Assembly (NCBI GenBank): GCA_963700305.1
Contig: CAVOXB010000022.1
Coordinates: 124,001-188,000, forward strand
Reading direction: 5' to 3'
DNA: 64,000 bases
From: Desulfomonile sp963700305
Lineage (GTDB): Bacteria; Desulfobacterota; Desulfomonilia; Desulfomonilales; Desulfomonilaceae
The notes under the pieces were generated by a model. The model was not told where the DNA came from and searched no databases. It saw only the letters and a list, made by a program, of their open reading frames with translations. The translations under genes and the position numbers were made by a program. Shown piece after piece: positions 17,773 through 29,540 of the stretch; within the stretch, counting starts at the first letter, position 1, and every line of letters begins with the position of its first letter.

Positions 17773-17842
17773 AACCGGAGCACACATATTTCTTTTCAAA
17801 ACACTGCCCGAAAGCCCAACCAGGAATGGCAGCTTCTTCGAT

Positions 17843-18289
17843 TTACTTGAGACCAGTAAAGGCGCAGCGACTATCAAACCAAAAATCTTGAATGGAGTTT
17901 ATTGCCCCAATATATGCGTCAAGATCGAGCGGTTTGGTGATAAAAAGGTCTGCCCCGAGCTCATGACATGTTTGCCTATCGTTTGGTGAATCAGACGTGG
18001 TCGCGACTACCACGGCGATGTTCTCGAGAACAGGGTCTTGTTTGATCGCTGTGAGGACTTCTTTGCCGCTCCTTTGGGGAATATTCAGATCCAAAAATAC
18101 CAAATCAGGTCGAGACGACCCCACGTAATCGCCTTGGCTGTACAAGAAATCCAAGGCCTCGTTACCGTTCGTTACCACATACAAACAGTTCTTAATTTCC
18201 CAGTCCTGCAAAGCTTGTCTTGTCATGAGGACATCCAAGGGATTATCTTCCACCAACAAAATTTGGAGATGTCTATCCTGCTCTGTCAT
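17843..18289 (-). CDS. Stand-alone CheY/Rcp1-like response regulator
   Basis: A 148-residue receiver domain with no output domain. ILLVEDNPLDVLMTRQAL gives the acidic pair, DLVFLDLNIPQRSG the phospho-acceptor Asp, VVATTS the Thr/Ser and FITKPLDLDAY the Lys-Pro. The layout (NPxDxxLxxxAL, DLNxPxxxG) is that of Rcp1-type regulators served by phytochrome-like kinases. The ATG at 18289 overlaps the TGA of the upstream histidine kinase by four bases, so the two are translationally coupled and very probably cognate. Confidence 0.92.
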   Translation of the reverse strand: MTEQDRHLQILLVEDNPLDVLMTRQALQDWEIKNCLYVVTNGNEALDFLYSQGDYVGSSRPDLVFLDLNIPQRSGKEVLTAIKQDPVLENIAVVVATTSDSPNDRQTCHELGADLFITKPLDLDAYIGAINSIQDFWFDSRCAFTGLK

Positions 18290-21228
18290 GCGTACGCTCC
18301 GTCGGGTATAGTAAAACAAAATTTGGAACCCACCCCAACTTCAGATTCCACCCAAACCCGCCCTCTATGGCGCTCGACAATTTTCTTGACTATCGCCAAT
18401 CCCATACCAGTTCCATGGAAAGATCCTTTTTTATTTAATTGCTGAAAAATTACGAAAATACGATCAAAATATTCCGATTTGATTCCAATTCCGTTGTCTT
18501 GCACTGAGAAAATCCATTCGGTCCCTTGTTTTTGTGCTGACACATGAACCCTTGCCAATTCGGCGGGTCCAAATTTGACTGCGTTTCCTATCAAGTTCTG
18601 AAAGACTTGCAGTAGCTGGCTGGAATCAGCCCGTACTGTCGGCAGTTGGTCGAGAGTAATCTCCACCTCCTTTTCTTCTATTAGGTTCTTAAGATTGAGG
18701 ATTGTCTGACTTACCACTTCTTGCACGTTGACCTTTCCAAAAGGTTGTCCTCGAGTACTCAGACGTGAGTAAATGAGCAGATCACTGATGAGCGCCTTCA
18801 TTTTTTTTGCTGAATCCACAGCATAATAAATCAACTGATCGGAATCTTTTCCCAATGTGCCTTTATGCTTCTTCTCAAGCATCTGCAGAGCACTTGCGAC
18901 ACTCCGTAGCGGTTCCTGCAGATCGTGGGATGCGACATAAGCGAAGTGTTCAAGGTCGGCATTCGAACTGGTCAGATCGGCAAGTGTCTGTTTCAGGGCA
19001 TCTTCCGCCTGCTTGCGCTCTGTAACATCAATCCCCATCTCCAGGATGAGTGGCGAGCCGTCCGCGTCGGTAAAGGGGAAGTCGTGGACATCGTAATTGC
19101 GTCCGTCCGGGCCGGTCCACTCCCATCGGTGCGGCGCCATCGTTTTCAGAACGGTATAGGTGTCACAAATTTCGCAAGGCTCGGTGCGGTTGAACAGATA
19201 CTCAAAACAACGCCTTCCGTTGGATTCGCCGAAGCGCTCCTGGAAGAAGCGGTTGGCAAAGGGCACATGGTAGTCCGGTGTAAGCAGTACCAAGTACGCC
19301 GGGAGCGTTTCCATGACATCATTTAACCGCTGCCGTTGTGCTGTCACGGTCTCCTTGGCTTTTTCCAACTCCGCTGTTCTCTCTTTCACACGGACTTCCA
19401 GATTATCTTTCGCTTCCCGCAGCGCCTCTTCCGCCCACTTGCGCTCTGTGATGTCGTGCACCATGCCAAGTGACCCGATTATTTCGCCTGATTCATTCCT
19501 TACATGATCACATTTTTCGTGAACGTATCTTATTTCTCCTGTAGATTTACAAACCACTCTGTGTTCGATTTCGTAGGTGTCTTTACCATCCCGAAGCGAC
19601 CCTGAATACGCTTCGTTTACAGCTTTGCGATCATCTGGATGCACAGCTTCGAGGAACGCCTCATAAGTTGCCTTGAATTCCTGGGGCTGTAAGCCGAAAA
19701 TCCTATAAACTTCATCTGACCAAGTCAGGATATTATTGACTAAATCGAGTTCCCAGCTACCCAAATGCGCGATTGCTTGAGATCTTTTCAAGCTAGCCAC
19801 GCTTTCGCTGAGTTCTTTTTGTTTTGCACGTTCCTCGGTTTGATCACGAAACACAAGCACTGCGCCGGTGATGACGCCATTTTCATCGTGTATGGGCGCG
19901 CAGCTATCGGCGACAGGGCTCTCGGTTCCGTTCCGGGCAATCAGCACTGTATGGTTGGCCAGCCCTACGACAGTGACCTTCTCTCAGGACTCTTTCCACC
20001 GGGTTCTGACAGGCTGGCGTGTTTCTTCGTTGACTATAGGGAAGACTTCTTCCAGTGGCCTACCATGTGCTTCCTGACGGCTCCAGCCAGTGAGAACTTC
20101 AGCCACCGGGTTTAGCATCTCCACTCGTCCTTCGTGGTCAGTAACTATAGTCCCGTCCCCCACGCTCATCAGGGTAACGCGGTAACCTTCTTCGCTCCTC
20201 CGTAGTGCTGCCTCCGTCTCGTAGAGCGTCCGGTAGTTGGCTTTGGCTGTGGCCTGCCAGACAACTCCTACAGCGGCCATGAGGGAGGTTATGACAGCCA
20301 GGAAGAACGCCATGATGAGGAAGGACCTCCTTTGCCAATCGGCAAAAGCTTCCTCCGCATCCATCTTAGCAACCATGAACCAGGGTGAATTCGGTACAGC
20401 TTTCAATGCTGACAGCACATCAACCCCGCGATAGTCTGTCCCTCGAACGACACCTTCCCTGCCCAGGACAGCCATCACTGCGGGAATATCCTTACTGCTC
20501 AGGGGAATTCGCAACTTGAGCTCTGTGTCTCGCATGTGACGTAGTTCGTTGAGATACAGGACAGCGTCTCCATCCCGCCGCACCAGAAGGGTTTCTGCAC
20601 TTCGACTGGGCGTGGGCCAGGACTGAATCAATTGATAAAGAAACTGCCTGGCGTCAATTTGAAAGACCACAGCACCTACCGGCGAACCCATTTTCTCGTC
20701 GCTTGAGAACAAAGGCGCTATCAGATCTACGTGTGGTGGTATATCAGCTGGTCCGACGTGCAGATCGGTGATCACTGGCCGCCGTTCCTTCAGTGCTACG
20801 GTCACAGAGTGCGCTGCCTCGTCGTGAAGCGACCCAAGACTGCTACTGAGGCTGAGGCGCACTTGCCCTTTAGGGTCCACAACCGTTACATCCCTGTACT
20901 GATAATGCTCTTGAATTGAGCGCAAGCTGGAGACCAGCTTTTGGGTAATCCCGGCCTGCGGGTCCTGTATCAACAGCGCTACAGCGTCCGCGAAGAAGGG
21001 GCTTTCCGTGACCATCGTGGCATCCCTGAGATGCTCGGATCTCCAGCCAGCTATCTGGTTCACCTTCAGTTCCGCTATAGCCTGGAGCCCTTTTTCAACA
21101 TCTCCCCTGACGTGCTGCTGCTGGTCCCAGTAAAACCAGGCTCCTCCGGCAATCAAGGCCAGCATTGACAGAACAATAACCACGACCAACTGACGCGAAG
21201 ATGAGCTCATTTCCTTCTTCCTAATCAT
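18286..21228 (-). CDS. Membrane sensor histidine kinase with multiple PAS domains (two compensating indels)
   Basis: The span codes for about 980 residues. TM1 at about 10-31, a periplasmic sensor region of some 265 residues, and TM2 at about 303-325 are followed by three PAS segments and a HisKA/HATPase core: YVASHDLQEPLRS (phospho-His), QNLIGNAVKF (N box), DNGIGI and GTGMGLAIV. The frame meets TGA at 19986-19984 inside the first PAS. Just around it a second frame reads NPVERVLREG, exactly the family sequence between NEETRQPV and TVVGLANHT. That means one base lost near 20008 and one gained near 19975, not a Sec codon. Coupled to the response regulator by a four-base overlap. It senses an unknown signal, possibly a periplasmic ligand. 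Confidence 0.85.
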
Positions 21229-21842
21229 ACTGAACAGACGAATTCAAAAAGTGGCCGACCGGGATGTCAGAGCGGGGACTTGGCAGATCGGCAGCATTAC
21301 GTCATCTAATTTTGAATTCACTTTGATGTTCTTGAACTTTTAGAATACCCAATCTCGCTACTCTAGTCAAAGAGTGTGTTCGAAGTGACTATTCAGTCAG
21401 AGGTGGGATCCAGGGATTTAGGCAAGCCTTGGGGCAGGGTTTCCCGCCTGTCATTATTCGCCTTTTGGGAATGGCAGGCAGGAAGAAACTATCTCAAAAG
21501 TCCAACCAGGGCCTACATAGTGCCACGAAAGTCAGAGTCCTGGTCCCCAGGCTCCTCCGGGGAATCCATACCTGCCGGGCTCTGCCCGGCCAAGTGGCTG
21601 TTATTGCACATTATAGTGGAGAAGAGCCTCCAAGTCAGGCATTCCCAGGCAGAGCCTGGGAACGAAAAAACCAGAGGCATTGGCCGTCAAGTTTGCCTAT
21701 AGGTCTCTCCGCCTTCAACCCTCACAGCTCCCGGGCTCTGACTGGAAGAAGCCTCATTTGGCTGCGGTTCAACCCACAATCTTTTCCAAATCACTTGATT
21801 CGCTGTTATAATCGGACTCAATTCACAAGAAAGGAATAGGAA
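21229..21842. other. gene-free stretch with palindromic repeats
   Basis: About 0.6 kb without a credible gene. It holds several GC hairpins of dispersed-repeat type: GCCGGGC-TCT-GCCCGGC near 21573-21590 and the perfect 9-bp stem at 21642-21662 (TTCCCAGGC/GCCTGGGAA). GTTATAATCGG followed by AAGGAATAGGAA precedes the GTPase gene. Confidence 0.45.
21642..21662. repeat. Short palindromic (REP-like) hairpin
   Basis: TTCCCAGGC (21642-21650) and GCCTGGGAA (21654-21662) pair perfectly around the loop AGA. The consensus GTTCCCAGGCAGAGCCTGGGAAC is a commonly dispersed REP type. It is not followed by a T-run on either strand, so it is unlikely to be a terminator. Confidence 0.6.
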
Positions 21843-23516
21843 TTGACCACCGATGCGGACATACTCCACGTGGAGTTCGATAGCCGCCTGAATGAATATG
21901 ATATGCTTGAAAGAAAGCGTTTTCAGGCTGAACGTCTCGTGAAAGCTTTCTTGTGGAAATCCCTGTTGAGTGCGGACTTTCCGCAAATAGTCTGCCTGAT
22001 GGGAGGGACTGGGACCGGAAAAAGCACTTTGTTCAATTCTCTTGCGGGTCGCACTATCAGCAATGTAGGGACCCGAAGGCCTTGTACGCTAAAGGCCGTA
22101 GTCCTTGTGCACGAAGCCTGGGCCGAAGAGCTCAAGAGCTGCCCTTTTCTCGAAGAAGACCAGACAGACGCCACACTGGTTGTGAATTCGGACATTGCTA
22201 CTCGTTCACCGATATTGGTAGACACTCCCGATTTTGACAGCGTGCAGATTTCTAATCGGATCATTGCGGAAAATTTCTTCATAATTAGCGACGTAGTGCT
22301 TTTTGTGACATCGCAAGAAAAATATGGGGATCTCGCCGGTCTCAACATCACACAGATGGCCCGTGAATGGAAAAAAAACACGGTGTTCGTCATGAACAAA
22401 GTCGTTTCCCAAGGTGCTTACGATGATTTTGTGCGTTCGACCGGCAAGCACGGTTTTGAAGCGCAACCTCTTCAAGTAGAGCGCTCGGGCCATTCTCCAG
22501 AACTGATTCCTGGATTACGCGAACGTTTTGATTTCGCTGAGTTGCTCCGGCCGAGTTCTGATGGACGCGAGACACAAGTAAGACGCCAAGAACTCAAAAG
22601 ACTTCATGCACAAGCATTATCGAGTCTGGACGATTTCGAGAATACGTTAAACGTGCAGTTTGAAAGGGTTCAATCTGTTAACGACAAAATCCGAATGATT
22701 CTGGCAGATGTTGTCAGCCACAAGGATGCCCAGCTCGACGCAATAGTCACGGATGACGTGGAGAACCAGATCCGTGACAGGCTTCAGAACCTTCTACGAA
22801 AGTACGACATTCTATTCATTCCTCGAATGCTTGTGCGCAGAGCTGTCAGGGAAATTTTCGGCACAATAGCCGACTTTTTCAGTGAATCGCGGCACAGTTC
22901 CGCACCCTCGGAAAGAGACATAAGAACCGAAGACCTCGAAGAGACACGGTCAGTAGTTCGGCTAAAGCCTTTGGAATCGGCGGCGGCTGCGTTGGATCTC
23001 GGCGTGGCAGAACTTCTGGCTTCGGACCAAGCTTTGGCAGACCTCCGCAAAATGGCAAGAGATCATGTGCCAAGACTGGGTTCGGATGAGATCCGTTCGC
23101 GATACGAAAGGATTTTTCCCGGTATCGAGCATCTCCTTGAGGATGAATTCATTCGCTTTAAGGACGGTTTGTCTGCGAAAGACGAATTCAAGCTCTATGG
23201 TTCGTATACGTTGTGGGCCCTTTTTATAATCACCGCTGAAGTAGTCATGGGAGGCGGTTTTACTCTGCTGGATGCACTTCTGAATACTGTCATAATGCCA
23301 TTCATACCGAAGTGGCTTTTGAACCTCAAGGTGCTCGATGTGCTCAGGGAGATCGGTGAACGTGTGGATCAAAAGCATCGTGAAGCTTTGAAGGGAATTC
23401 TTGCACAACAGGCTGAAACATACATAGCGGAATTCTCGAGCCTGCTTCCTGAACCGGAGGCAACGAAACAAATTTCGGACCTCAAAATAAGTCTTTCCGG
23501 CCACGCCCCGCGTTGA
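21843..23516 (+). CDS. Dynamin-like / ribosome-binding-type GTPase with membrane segment
   Basis: A 557-residue P-loop GTPase. G1 GGTGTGKSTLFN, G2 region VGTRRPCT, G3 DTPDFDS and a G4 equivalent MNKV are present in the first 190 residues. A long helical middle region (about 240-440) precedes a hydrophobic hairpin (TLWALFIITAEVVMGGGF, about residues 465-500) near the C-terminus, the layout of bacterial dynamin-like and membrane-remodelling GTPases. The G4 motif lacks the Asp of NKxD, so nucleotide specificity may be relaxed. The start is TTG 21843 behind AAGGAATAGGAA. Monocistronic. Confidence 0.75.
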   Translation: MTTDADILHVEFDSRLNEYDMLERKRFQAERLVKAFLWKSLLSADFPQIVCLMGGTGTGKSTLFNSLAGRTISNVGTRRPCTLKAVVLVHEAWAEELKSCPFLEEDQTDATLVVNSDIATRSPILVDTPDFDSVQISNRIIAENFFIISDVVLFVTSQEKYGDLAGLNITQMAREWKKNTVFVMNKVVSQGAYDDFVRSTGKHGFEAQPLQVERSGHSPELIPGLRERFDFAELLRPSSDGRETQVRRQELKRLHAQALSSLDDFENTLNVQFERVQSVNDKIRMILADVVSHKDAQLDAIVTDDVENQIRDRLQNLLRKYDILFIPRMLVRRAVREIFGTIADFFSESRHSSAPSERDIRTEDLEETRSVVRLKPLESAAAALDLGVAELLASDQALADLRKMARDHVPRLGSDEIRSRYERIFPGIEHLLEDEFIRFKDGLSAKDEFKLYGSYTLWALFIITAEVVMGGGFTLLDALLNTVIMPFIPKWLLNLKVLDVLREIGERVDQKHREALKGILAQQAETYIAEFSSLLPEPEATKQISDLKISLSGHAPR

Positions 23517-23717
23517 TTATGTTTTACTTGGGCCCAAGAATCGTAGAGTTGACGTCTGGAACATTCACAAAGAATGGCTGTATCATTATTTCCGACGATG
23601 CATTCTAGATTTTCAACAGCTGGGCAGAGCATTCAAGAGAGGAGATTCCTGATACTTGCGCATTTTTTTACCAGGTGTATATTCTGCGTACGTTGAAATC
23701 TAAAAGGGAGATCATAA

Positions 23718-26388
23718 ATGGTTGGCGACTCGACATTGAAATACATTATTGTGTTTATGCTAGGATTTTTATTTCTTTGTATGATTCCTGTCAAAGCCTA
23801 CGCTATGGAGGACAAGTTGAAACATTTTACTCTTCCAAATGGTTTGGATGTGTTCGTGAAAGAGGATCACGCCAGAAAAGTGGCAACCATACAAATATGG
23901 GTGAAAGTAGGCAGCGCTGACGAAGACCTGTCAGAATTGGGCATAAGCCATCTAATTGAACATATGGCATTTAAAGGAACTGAGAAACGGGGCGTCGGTA
24001 CAATAGCATCGGAAATAGAGACCCTGGGCGGTGACATCAACGCCTACACCAGTTGGGACGAGACCGTGTTCCACGTGACTGTTCCTTCGAGCGCAGTCTT
24101 GCAGGGGTTGGACATTCTCACAGACGCTGTATTCAGGCCGAATATAGACCCTCAAGAGCTGGAAAAGGAAAAACAGGTTGGTACTTGAAGAGATCCTCGA
24201 GGGGGAAGAGAGGCCGGAGAGAAAGGCTTCAAAACTCCTATTTAATGCCGCTTACGAAAAGGCGCCATATAAGTATCCGGTAATAGGCTATAAAGAGACA
24301 GTCGAGAAAATGACCAGGGACGATATAATCAAATTCCGAAAGAAGTGGTACGTCCCGGAGAATATGTTTCTGGTGGTGGTCGGTGATGTAAAACCCAGTG
24401 AATTGAGCACTAATCTGGAAAAATACACGGCTGACCTCAAACCCGTGGGCTTTTTCAGACCTCCTCGGGCCAGCGAACCCGTTCAAAATGACATCCGAAG
24501 CGCAGTTCTCAGGGATCGCAATTCACGTGAGACCAGGATGCACATCGCATTTCACATTCCATCCATGGAAAATCCCGATGTTAATGCTCTTGATTTGACT
24601 GCAGATATTCTGGGCGCCAGAGACAGCTCAAGACTTGTGAAGACACTAAAAAAGGAAAAGGGGCTTGTGAATTCAATTTCAGCCTTTGCCTTGACTCCCA
24701 AAGACCCTGGTATCCTGGTGATCTCCGCAACTCTGGATGCTAAGAACATTGAACAGGTTACCTCGGGCGTAATGGAACAGTTGGCTCTGCTTCAAAAACA
24801 GCCACCGGATACTGAGGAACTGGAAAGAGCAAAGACTCATATTGAATCTCAGCACATCTATGCCAGGGAAACGGTTCAAGGCATGGCCAGAAGCATTGGC
24901 AGTTTTGCGGCCGATTTGGGTGACGCTAATTACGAGGAGAAATATCTGAGATTGAATCAGATGGTCACTCCGGAACAGATCACGACAGCGGCGAAGAAAT
25001 ACATGGTTTCTCCAAACGTGACGATTTCCGTGCTCATGCCTGAAGGCCAATCGGAGAACTTCGAGATTGACCAACTCGTAAACCTCGTCCGACCATTCGG
25101 AGCGGCGGCCAAAGCAGAAGCAGCGCACACTACTGGTGTAGAAGTCGCTAACGTAGTGAGGACCTTGCCCAATGGTTTGAAAGTGGTATTGCAGCCTGAC
25201 GATTCCAATCCGGTGGTGTCCTTCAGAATCGCAATGCTGGGGGGAAAGCGATTCGAGACTAAGGAAACCGAAGGGATAGAGAATTTCATTTCCCAGATGC
25301 TCAACAAAGGCACGTCCAAAATGACTGAAGACGAAATCGCTCGAAAAGTTGAAGATATGGGTGGCCGTTTGAATGGGTTTTCAGGGTATGATTCCTTCGG
25401 GTTTACCGCAAGCTTCTTCAGCAGACACTTAGATGCAGGTTTGGAACTCCTGGCTCAACTCTACACGGACCCGGCTTTCCCGGCGGACAAACTGGAACGC
25501 GAACGGAGTCTCATACTGAACCGGATTAAGACCGAACCGGATCGCCCTGTCCAATACACCGTGAACATTCTAAATGCGACTGTCTTCAAAGATCATCCGT
25601 ACGGGTTCGTCAAAGAAGGGACCCTGACGACAGTAGCGGGATTTACGGCTGATGAGTTGAACCAGACGTATCGCAGGTACGCTGTTCCATCCAATACGGT
25701 GATAACCGGCGTCGGAGATCTGAACGTCGAGAAGACCATGGCTCGCATCGAACAGCTTTTTGGGAAGCTCCCCGCCAAACAACTCGATGCCCCTGTTGTG
25801 CCACCGGAGGAGCCTCTGAAGCAGGTTCAGGAAAATGTGGTGACAATTCCGAGGGCGAAGGCGCATCTGGCTCTTGGGTTCCGAGGGACTACTTTTTCAG
25901 ACGAGGATCGCTACCCCATGGAGGTGCTTAACAACATTCTCGCCGGCCAGGGAGGGCGTCTCTTCTTGCAGCTCCGGGATAAAGAGTCCCTTGCTTATAC
26001 GGTCACTTCATTCGTGAGGCCGGGCCTCGAACCTGGTGTCTTCGCTCTGTACATGGCTACTGAGCCTTCCAAGGCAAAGACAGCTTTGGATGGCCTTTTC
26101 CGGGAAATTGAAAAAGTAAAGGCCGAACCAGTAAATGGCGCGGAGCTTCAAAGATCGGTCACGAACCTGATCGGCAATCACTTGATCTCCCTGCAGAGTT
26201 CTTGGTCTAGAGCTGAAAATAAGGCGTTGAACACTCTGTACGGTTTGGGATATGACTATGATGCTGTGTACGTCAAGAAGATAGCCGGCGTTACTTCCGA
26301 CGATGTACTGCGGGTCGCGAAGAAATACTTGGATCTGAAGCGTTGCGCGATTGTCAAAATATTGCCGGAGGAAAACGAAAAACAATAA
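23718..26388 (+). CDS. M16 zinc protease, full-length two-repeat form (frameshifted)
   Basis: Signal peptide (about residues 8-30), then an active pitrilysin-type M16 half with the inverted zinc motif HLIEH (HMAFKGTEKR follows) and a second, inactive-type half starting near VVRTLPNGLKVVLQ. The first frame ends in KEKQVGT at 24188. The second begins at 24178, and the family reads KEKQV-VLEEI across the joint, so one extra G in the GTTGGTACTTG stretch near 24180 breaks the gene. The repaired length is about 889 residues. It degrades peptides, in the periplasm given the signal. AAAGGGAG precedes ATG 23718. Confidence 0.87.
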
Positions 26389-26527
26389 AATATCTTTGTA
26401 GCGTAGTCCTTTATTAGACCGAGAAAGAATTTCAGAGAAACGTGGCGGGATGCCAATTCGTCCGCTATGACCGATTTTAAACACGCTCCAAAAGATAGGA
26501 GGATTACCTGAAGGAACGTTTTACTCC

Positions 26528-28257
26528 ATGAGAGAGACAAAATCCAAAGCCGGTCGTGGGTCCGGATTGAACGATGTTTACGGGTCTGTGCGCGGACTCA
26601 AGCAGTCTCAAAAGGTTCGACTCGAAAAGCTGGCTCTAAGGAGAATTCCCGCAAACCGGGTATTGACTCAAGAGCTGGCACGCTACATGACTGAGATTTC
26701 CGCTGAAATCCGCCGACAGGTGGGCATTCTTGTCGATCGCCAGGGGAATATTTATAAGATATTAGTGGGGGACGCGAGATCCATCCTTATTCCCAAGTTG
26801 CCCGGATGGAGGGTTGGCGCAGGACGTCTCAGAGGATTGAGGCTCATTCATACTCACCTGAAGGACGAGCCGCTTTCCGAAGAAGACTTGACTGATTTGG
26901 CTCTGCTGCGCCTCGATCTGTTAGCGTCAGTCGGCGTCGATGGAAGCGGCTTTCCCACTGTAGTGCGCATGGCGCATTTGCTGCCGGACAACCCGCGGGG
27001 AAATTTGGCAGTTATTGGACCCTGCCCCGCCTTCATTGCTGGACTTGGAATTTACCCCCTTCATTAAATCGCTCGAAGACGAAATACAGAGGTCGGTGTC
27101 TGCTCGTTCCGTAAGGGGATACGTTGACCGCGCGTATCTTATCGGAAGAGCAATCGGCAAAGAATGGCAGATAGAAGAGTCCCTGAATGAATTGAACGAA
27201 CTTGCCAAATCATGCGGCGTCGAGGTCGTCGGAAAAGCCGTCCAGAGAAGGGATTCCGTTGACCCTCATTTTGTTGTGGGCAAAGGAAAGCTGAGGGACA
27301 TAGTCATCGATGCGCTTCAGAAAGGTGCGGAGCTGATTGTATTCGATACTGAACTAAGTCCGAGTCAAGTTAGAAGTATCGGCGACTTCACTGAACTCAA
27401 AGTGATCGACAGGTCCCAGCTGATTTTGGACATCTTCGCTCAACGGGCAAAATCGTCAGAAGGCAAAATCCAGGTTGAACTTGCGCAATTGAAGTACGCA
27501 TTGCCGCGACTTGCTGATAAGGACGATGCGCTTTCCAGGCTTACAGGAGGGATTGGCGGACGTGGTCCGGGTGAAACGAGGCTGGAAATAGATCGCAGAC
27601 GCATACGCAGCAGGATAGATTTTCTGGAAAAACAGATTCGTCAGCTCGGGAGGCGCCGGGCCCTACGCCGCGAAACTCCGAAACAGGCGCGATGTTCCCG
27701 TCATTTCTATCGTAGGCTATACGAACGCGGGGAAATCGACCCTATTAAACAGCCTGACCAAATCCAACATTCTGGCTGAAGACAAACTCTTCGCTACACT
27801 CGATCCTACGAGCCGAAGACTGAGATTTCCGCGCGAAACGGAAGTTATCATCACGGACACGGTGGGATTTCTTCAGGATTTGCCGGAGACATTAGTGGCA
27901 GCATTCTCAGCAACGCTGGACGAACTTGCCGATGCGGATCTACTGCTCCATGTGATCGACTGCTCTAACCCTGCATTCGAGGCTCAAATGAAAGCAGTGG
28001 AAAGCTTGCTGGTAAAACTTAGTCTGAACCTAATTCCCATGATCAGGGTCTTCAACAAAATGGATCTTGTGGATCCAGAGACTGCCGACAACATCTGCAT
28101 AAGCTATGACGGAATAGCTGTGTCGGCAAAGGATTCCAAGAGTTTCCCTCCGCTGATCAGGCGCATGGAAGACGAAATCCTGACGGCCATCTCAATGCGA
28201 ACGCCTGAAGATGGCGATGGGCAGGTTGCCGGTGATGGCCAGGGATTAACCATTTGA
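26528..28257 (+). CDS. hflX: HflX ribosome-associated GTPase, long form (two frameshifts)
   Basis: Three frames make one HflX. 26528-27067 gives the long N-terminal extension (RLEKLALRRIPANRVLTQEL...). A frame shift near 27030-27060 leads into the HflX domain (FVVGKGKLRDI, SPSQVR, then GGIGGRGPGETRLEIDRR). A second shift near 27665-27690 leads to the G domain: VGYTNAGKSTLLNSL, DTVGFLQDLP and NKMDL. HflX rescues stalled ribosomes by splitting the 70S particle, and the glycine-rich GGxGxGRGPGE helix is intact. Together about 576 codons. The N-terminal extension of about 150 residues is typical of the long subgroup. Confidence 0.87.
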
Positions 28258-28324
28258 TAACTCGCGTGAATGTCCGTGCTCGAGCCGGTCAGCCCTGCAA
28301 TCTAGAAAAATGGGCCCCCTGAAA

Positions 28325-28804
28325 ATGGCTGAAACGACTCCCTCCATCGACAATACGCTTCTCATAGTGTATCACTCTCAGTCGGGGAATACGGAGCTTT
28401 TGGCAGAGGCAGTTGAAGAGGGTGCCCTCGTAGAGAAGGGCATATGTGTGAAAAGGCTTCTCGCATTCGCCGTAACAGCCGAAGATCTGGTTAACTGCCG
28501 GGCCCTGGTTATCTGCAGCCCCGAATATTTCGGATACATGTCTGGAGCACTGAAGGACACGTTTGACCGCACATACGAACAAGTTCGCGACAAGATGGCC
28601 GGTAAGTCATATTCGGTTGTGATTTGTGCTGGCAATGACGGCAGCGGCGCTTTGATGAGCATTGAACGTATCGTAGCCGGGTTTAAATTGAAAAGAGTGC
28701 AGGAACCCATTGTGAGCCGCGGGGCTGCATTGGAAGAAGCCCTCGCAAAGTGCAGGGAATTGGGACAAACTCTGGCAGCCGGAATGGCATTTGGGATATA
28801 CTGA
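28325..28804 (+). CDS. Flavodoxin-fold NAD(P)H/FMN oxidoreductase-like protein
   Basis: About 159 residues with the flavodoxin phosphate loop YHSQSGNTELLAEAV and the second flavin loop ICSPEYFGYMSGALKDTFDRTY. VICAGNDGSG follows as the third loop. It should bind FMN and carry electrons or reduce quinones or metals; the partner is unknown. ATG 28325 begins MAETT; an ATG at 28310 adds five residues. There is no strong ribosome-binding site before either. It follows hflX by 67 bases on the same strand. Confidence 0.8.
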   Translation: MAETTPSIDNTLLIVYHSQSGNTELLAEAVEEGALVEKGICVKRLLAFAVTAEDLVNCRALVICSPEYFGYMSGALKDTFDRTYEQVRDKMAGKSYSVVICAGNDGSGALMSIERIVAGFKLKRVQEPIVSRGAALEEALAKCRELGQTLAAGMAFGIY

Positions 28805-28905
28805 CGTTTCACGATCGCACATTTTTCGCAGTCACGATCACTATTAAATAGTCCGTGCGATTTTGTCGATTCTGTCGATGCAGGCTCGATTGTGGGTGTA
28901 GTGCA

Positions 28906-29535
28906 ATGATTACTGAGATAATGTTTGATCTTGGGAACGTATTGGTTCCCTTGAATTGGGATCGTTCCTTCGAGCGACTTGCGGCGCATCTGCCGGAAGA
29001 TCTAGTGCGACTGTCTAAGACCGATCGACCAGCGTTTGAGGCCTTGTTTTCAGATGCTGCAGTGGCTCTTGAGGAAGGTCGCATAGACTTTGCCAAGTTC
29101 CACGAGATTATGACTGAAAAACTAGCCCTAGACGTGGATGTTAGAGAATTCCGGTCTATCTGGTGTGATATTTTCACTTTAGACGATAGAATGGCGGACC
29201 TGGCGGAGTCATTGTCATCCAAATATGACGTGTGGCTAGTATCTAACACCAGCCGAGCACATTGGCGACACATAATGGCAAAGTGGCCCATTCTGTCATT
29301 TTTTAAAGGGGCAGCCCTGTCATTCGAGTTAAATTGTATGAAACCGTCGGCGGAATACTATCGCAAGGCCGTTGAAATGTTCGCAGTAAACCCTGCGACT
29401 TCGGTTTTCATTGACGACAGTGAAGATAACGTTCAAGGGGCGGTTCGTTTTGGCATGACGGGAATAGTGTTCCGAGGCAGAGAATACCTTCTTTCGGATC
29501 TCCATAAATTAGGCGTGTACGAACCGGGTTATTAG
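28906..29535 (+). CDS. HAD-superfamily hydrolase (YihX-like)
   Basis: A 209-residue haloacid-dehalogenase-type phosphatase. Motif I is FDLGNVLV (nucleophile Asp; the general acid Asp is replaced by Asn, as in the YihX/epoxide-hydrolase N-domain branch). Motif II is LVSNTS, motif III K (CMKPSAEYY) and motif IV FIDDSEDNV. The cap is the alpha-helical C1 type. ATG 28906 is chosen because MITEIMFDLGN is the family opening; the longer frame from 28855 adds a non-homologous leader. It lies just upstream of argJ (start 29541), so co-transcription is likely. Confidence 0.85.
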   Translation: MITEIMFDLGNVLVPLNWDRSFERLAAHLPEDLVRLSKTDRPAFEALFSDAAVALEEGRIDFAKFHEIMTEKLALDVDVREFRSIWCDIFTLDDRMADLAESLSSKYDVWLVSNTSRAHWRHIMAKWPILSFFKGAALSFELNCMKPSAEYYRKAVEMFAVNPATSVFIDDSEDNVQGAVRFGMTGIVFRGREYLLSDLHKLGVYEPGY

Positions 29536-29540
29536 AGGTA

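Noticed and set aside
19984..19986. TGA in the histidine kinase as Sec
   Set aside because: An adjacent frame supplies the exact family sequence, so a pair of indels explains it better. PAS domains have no redox Cys at this site.
21376..21839. Overlapping forward ORFs of 108 and 136 aa
   Set aside because: They run through palindromic repeats and have no ribosome-binding sites or family features.
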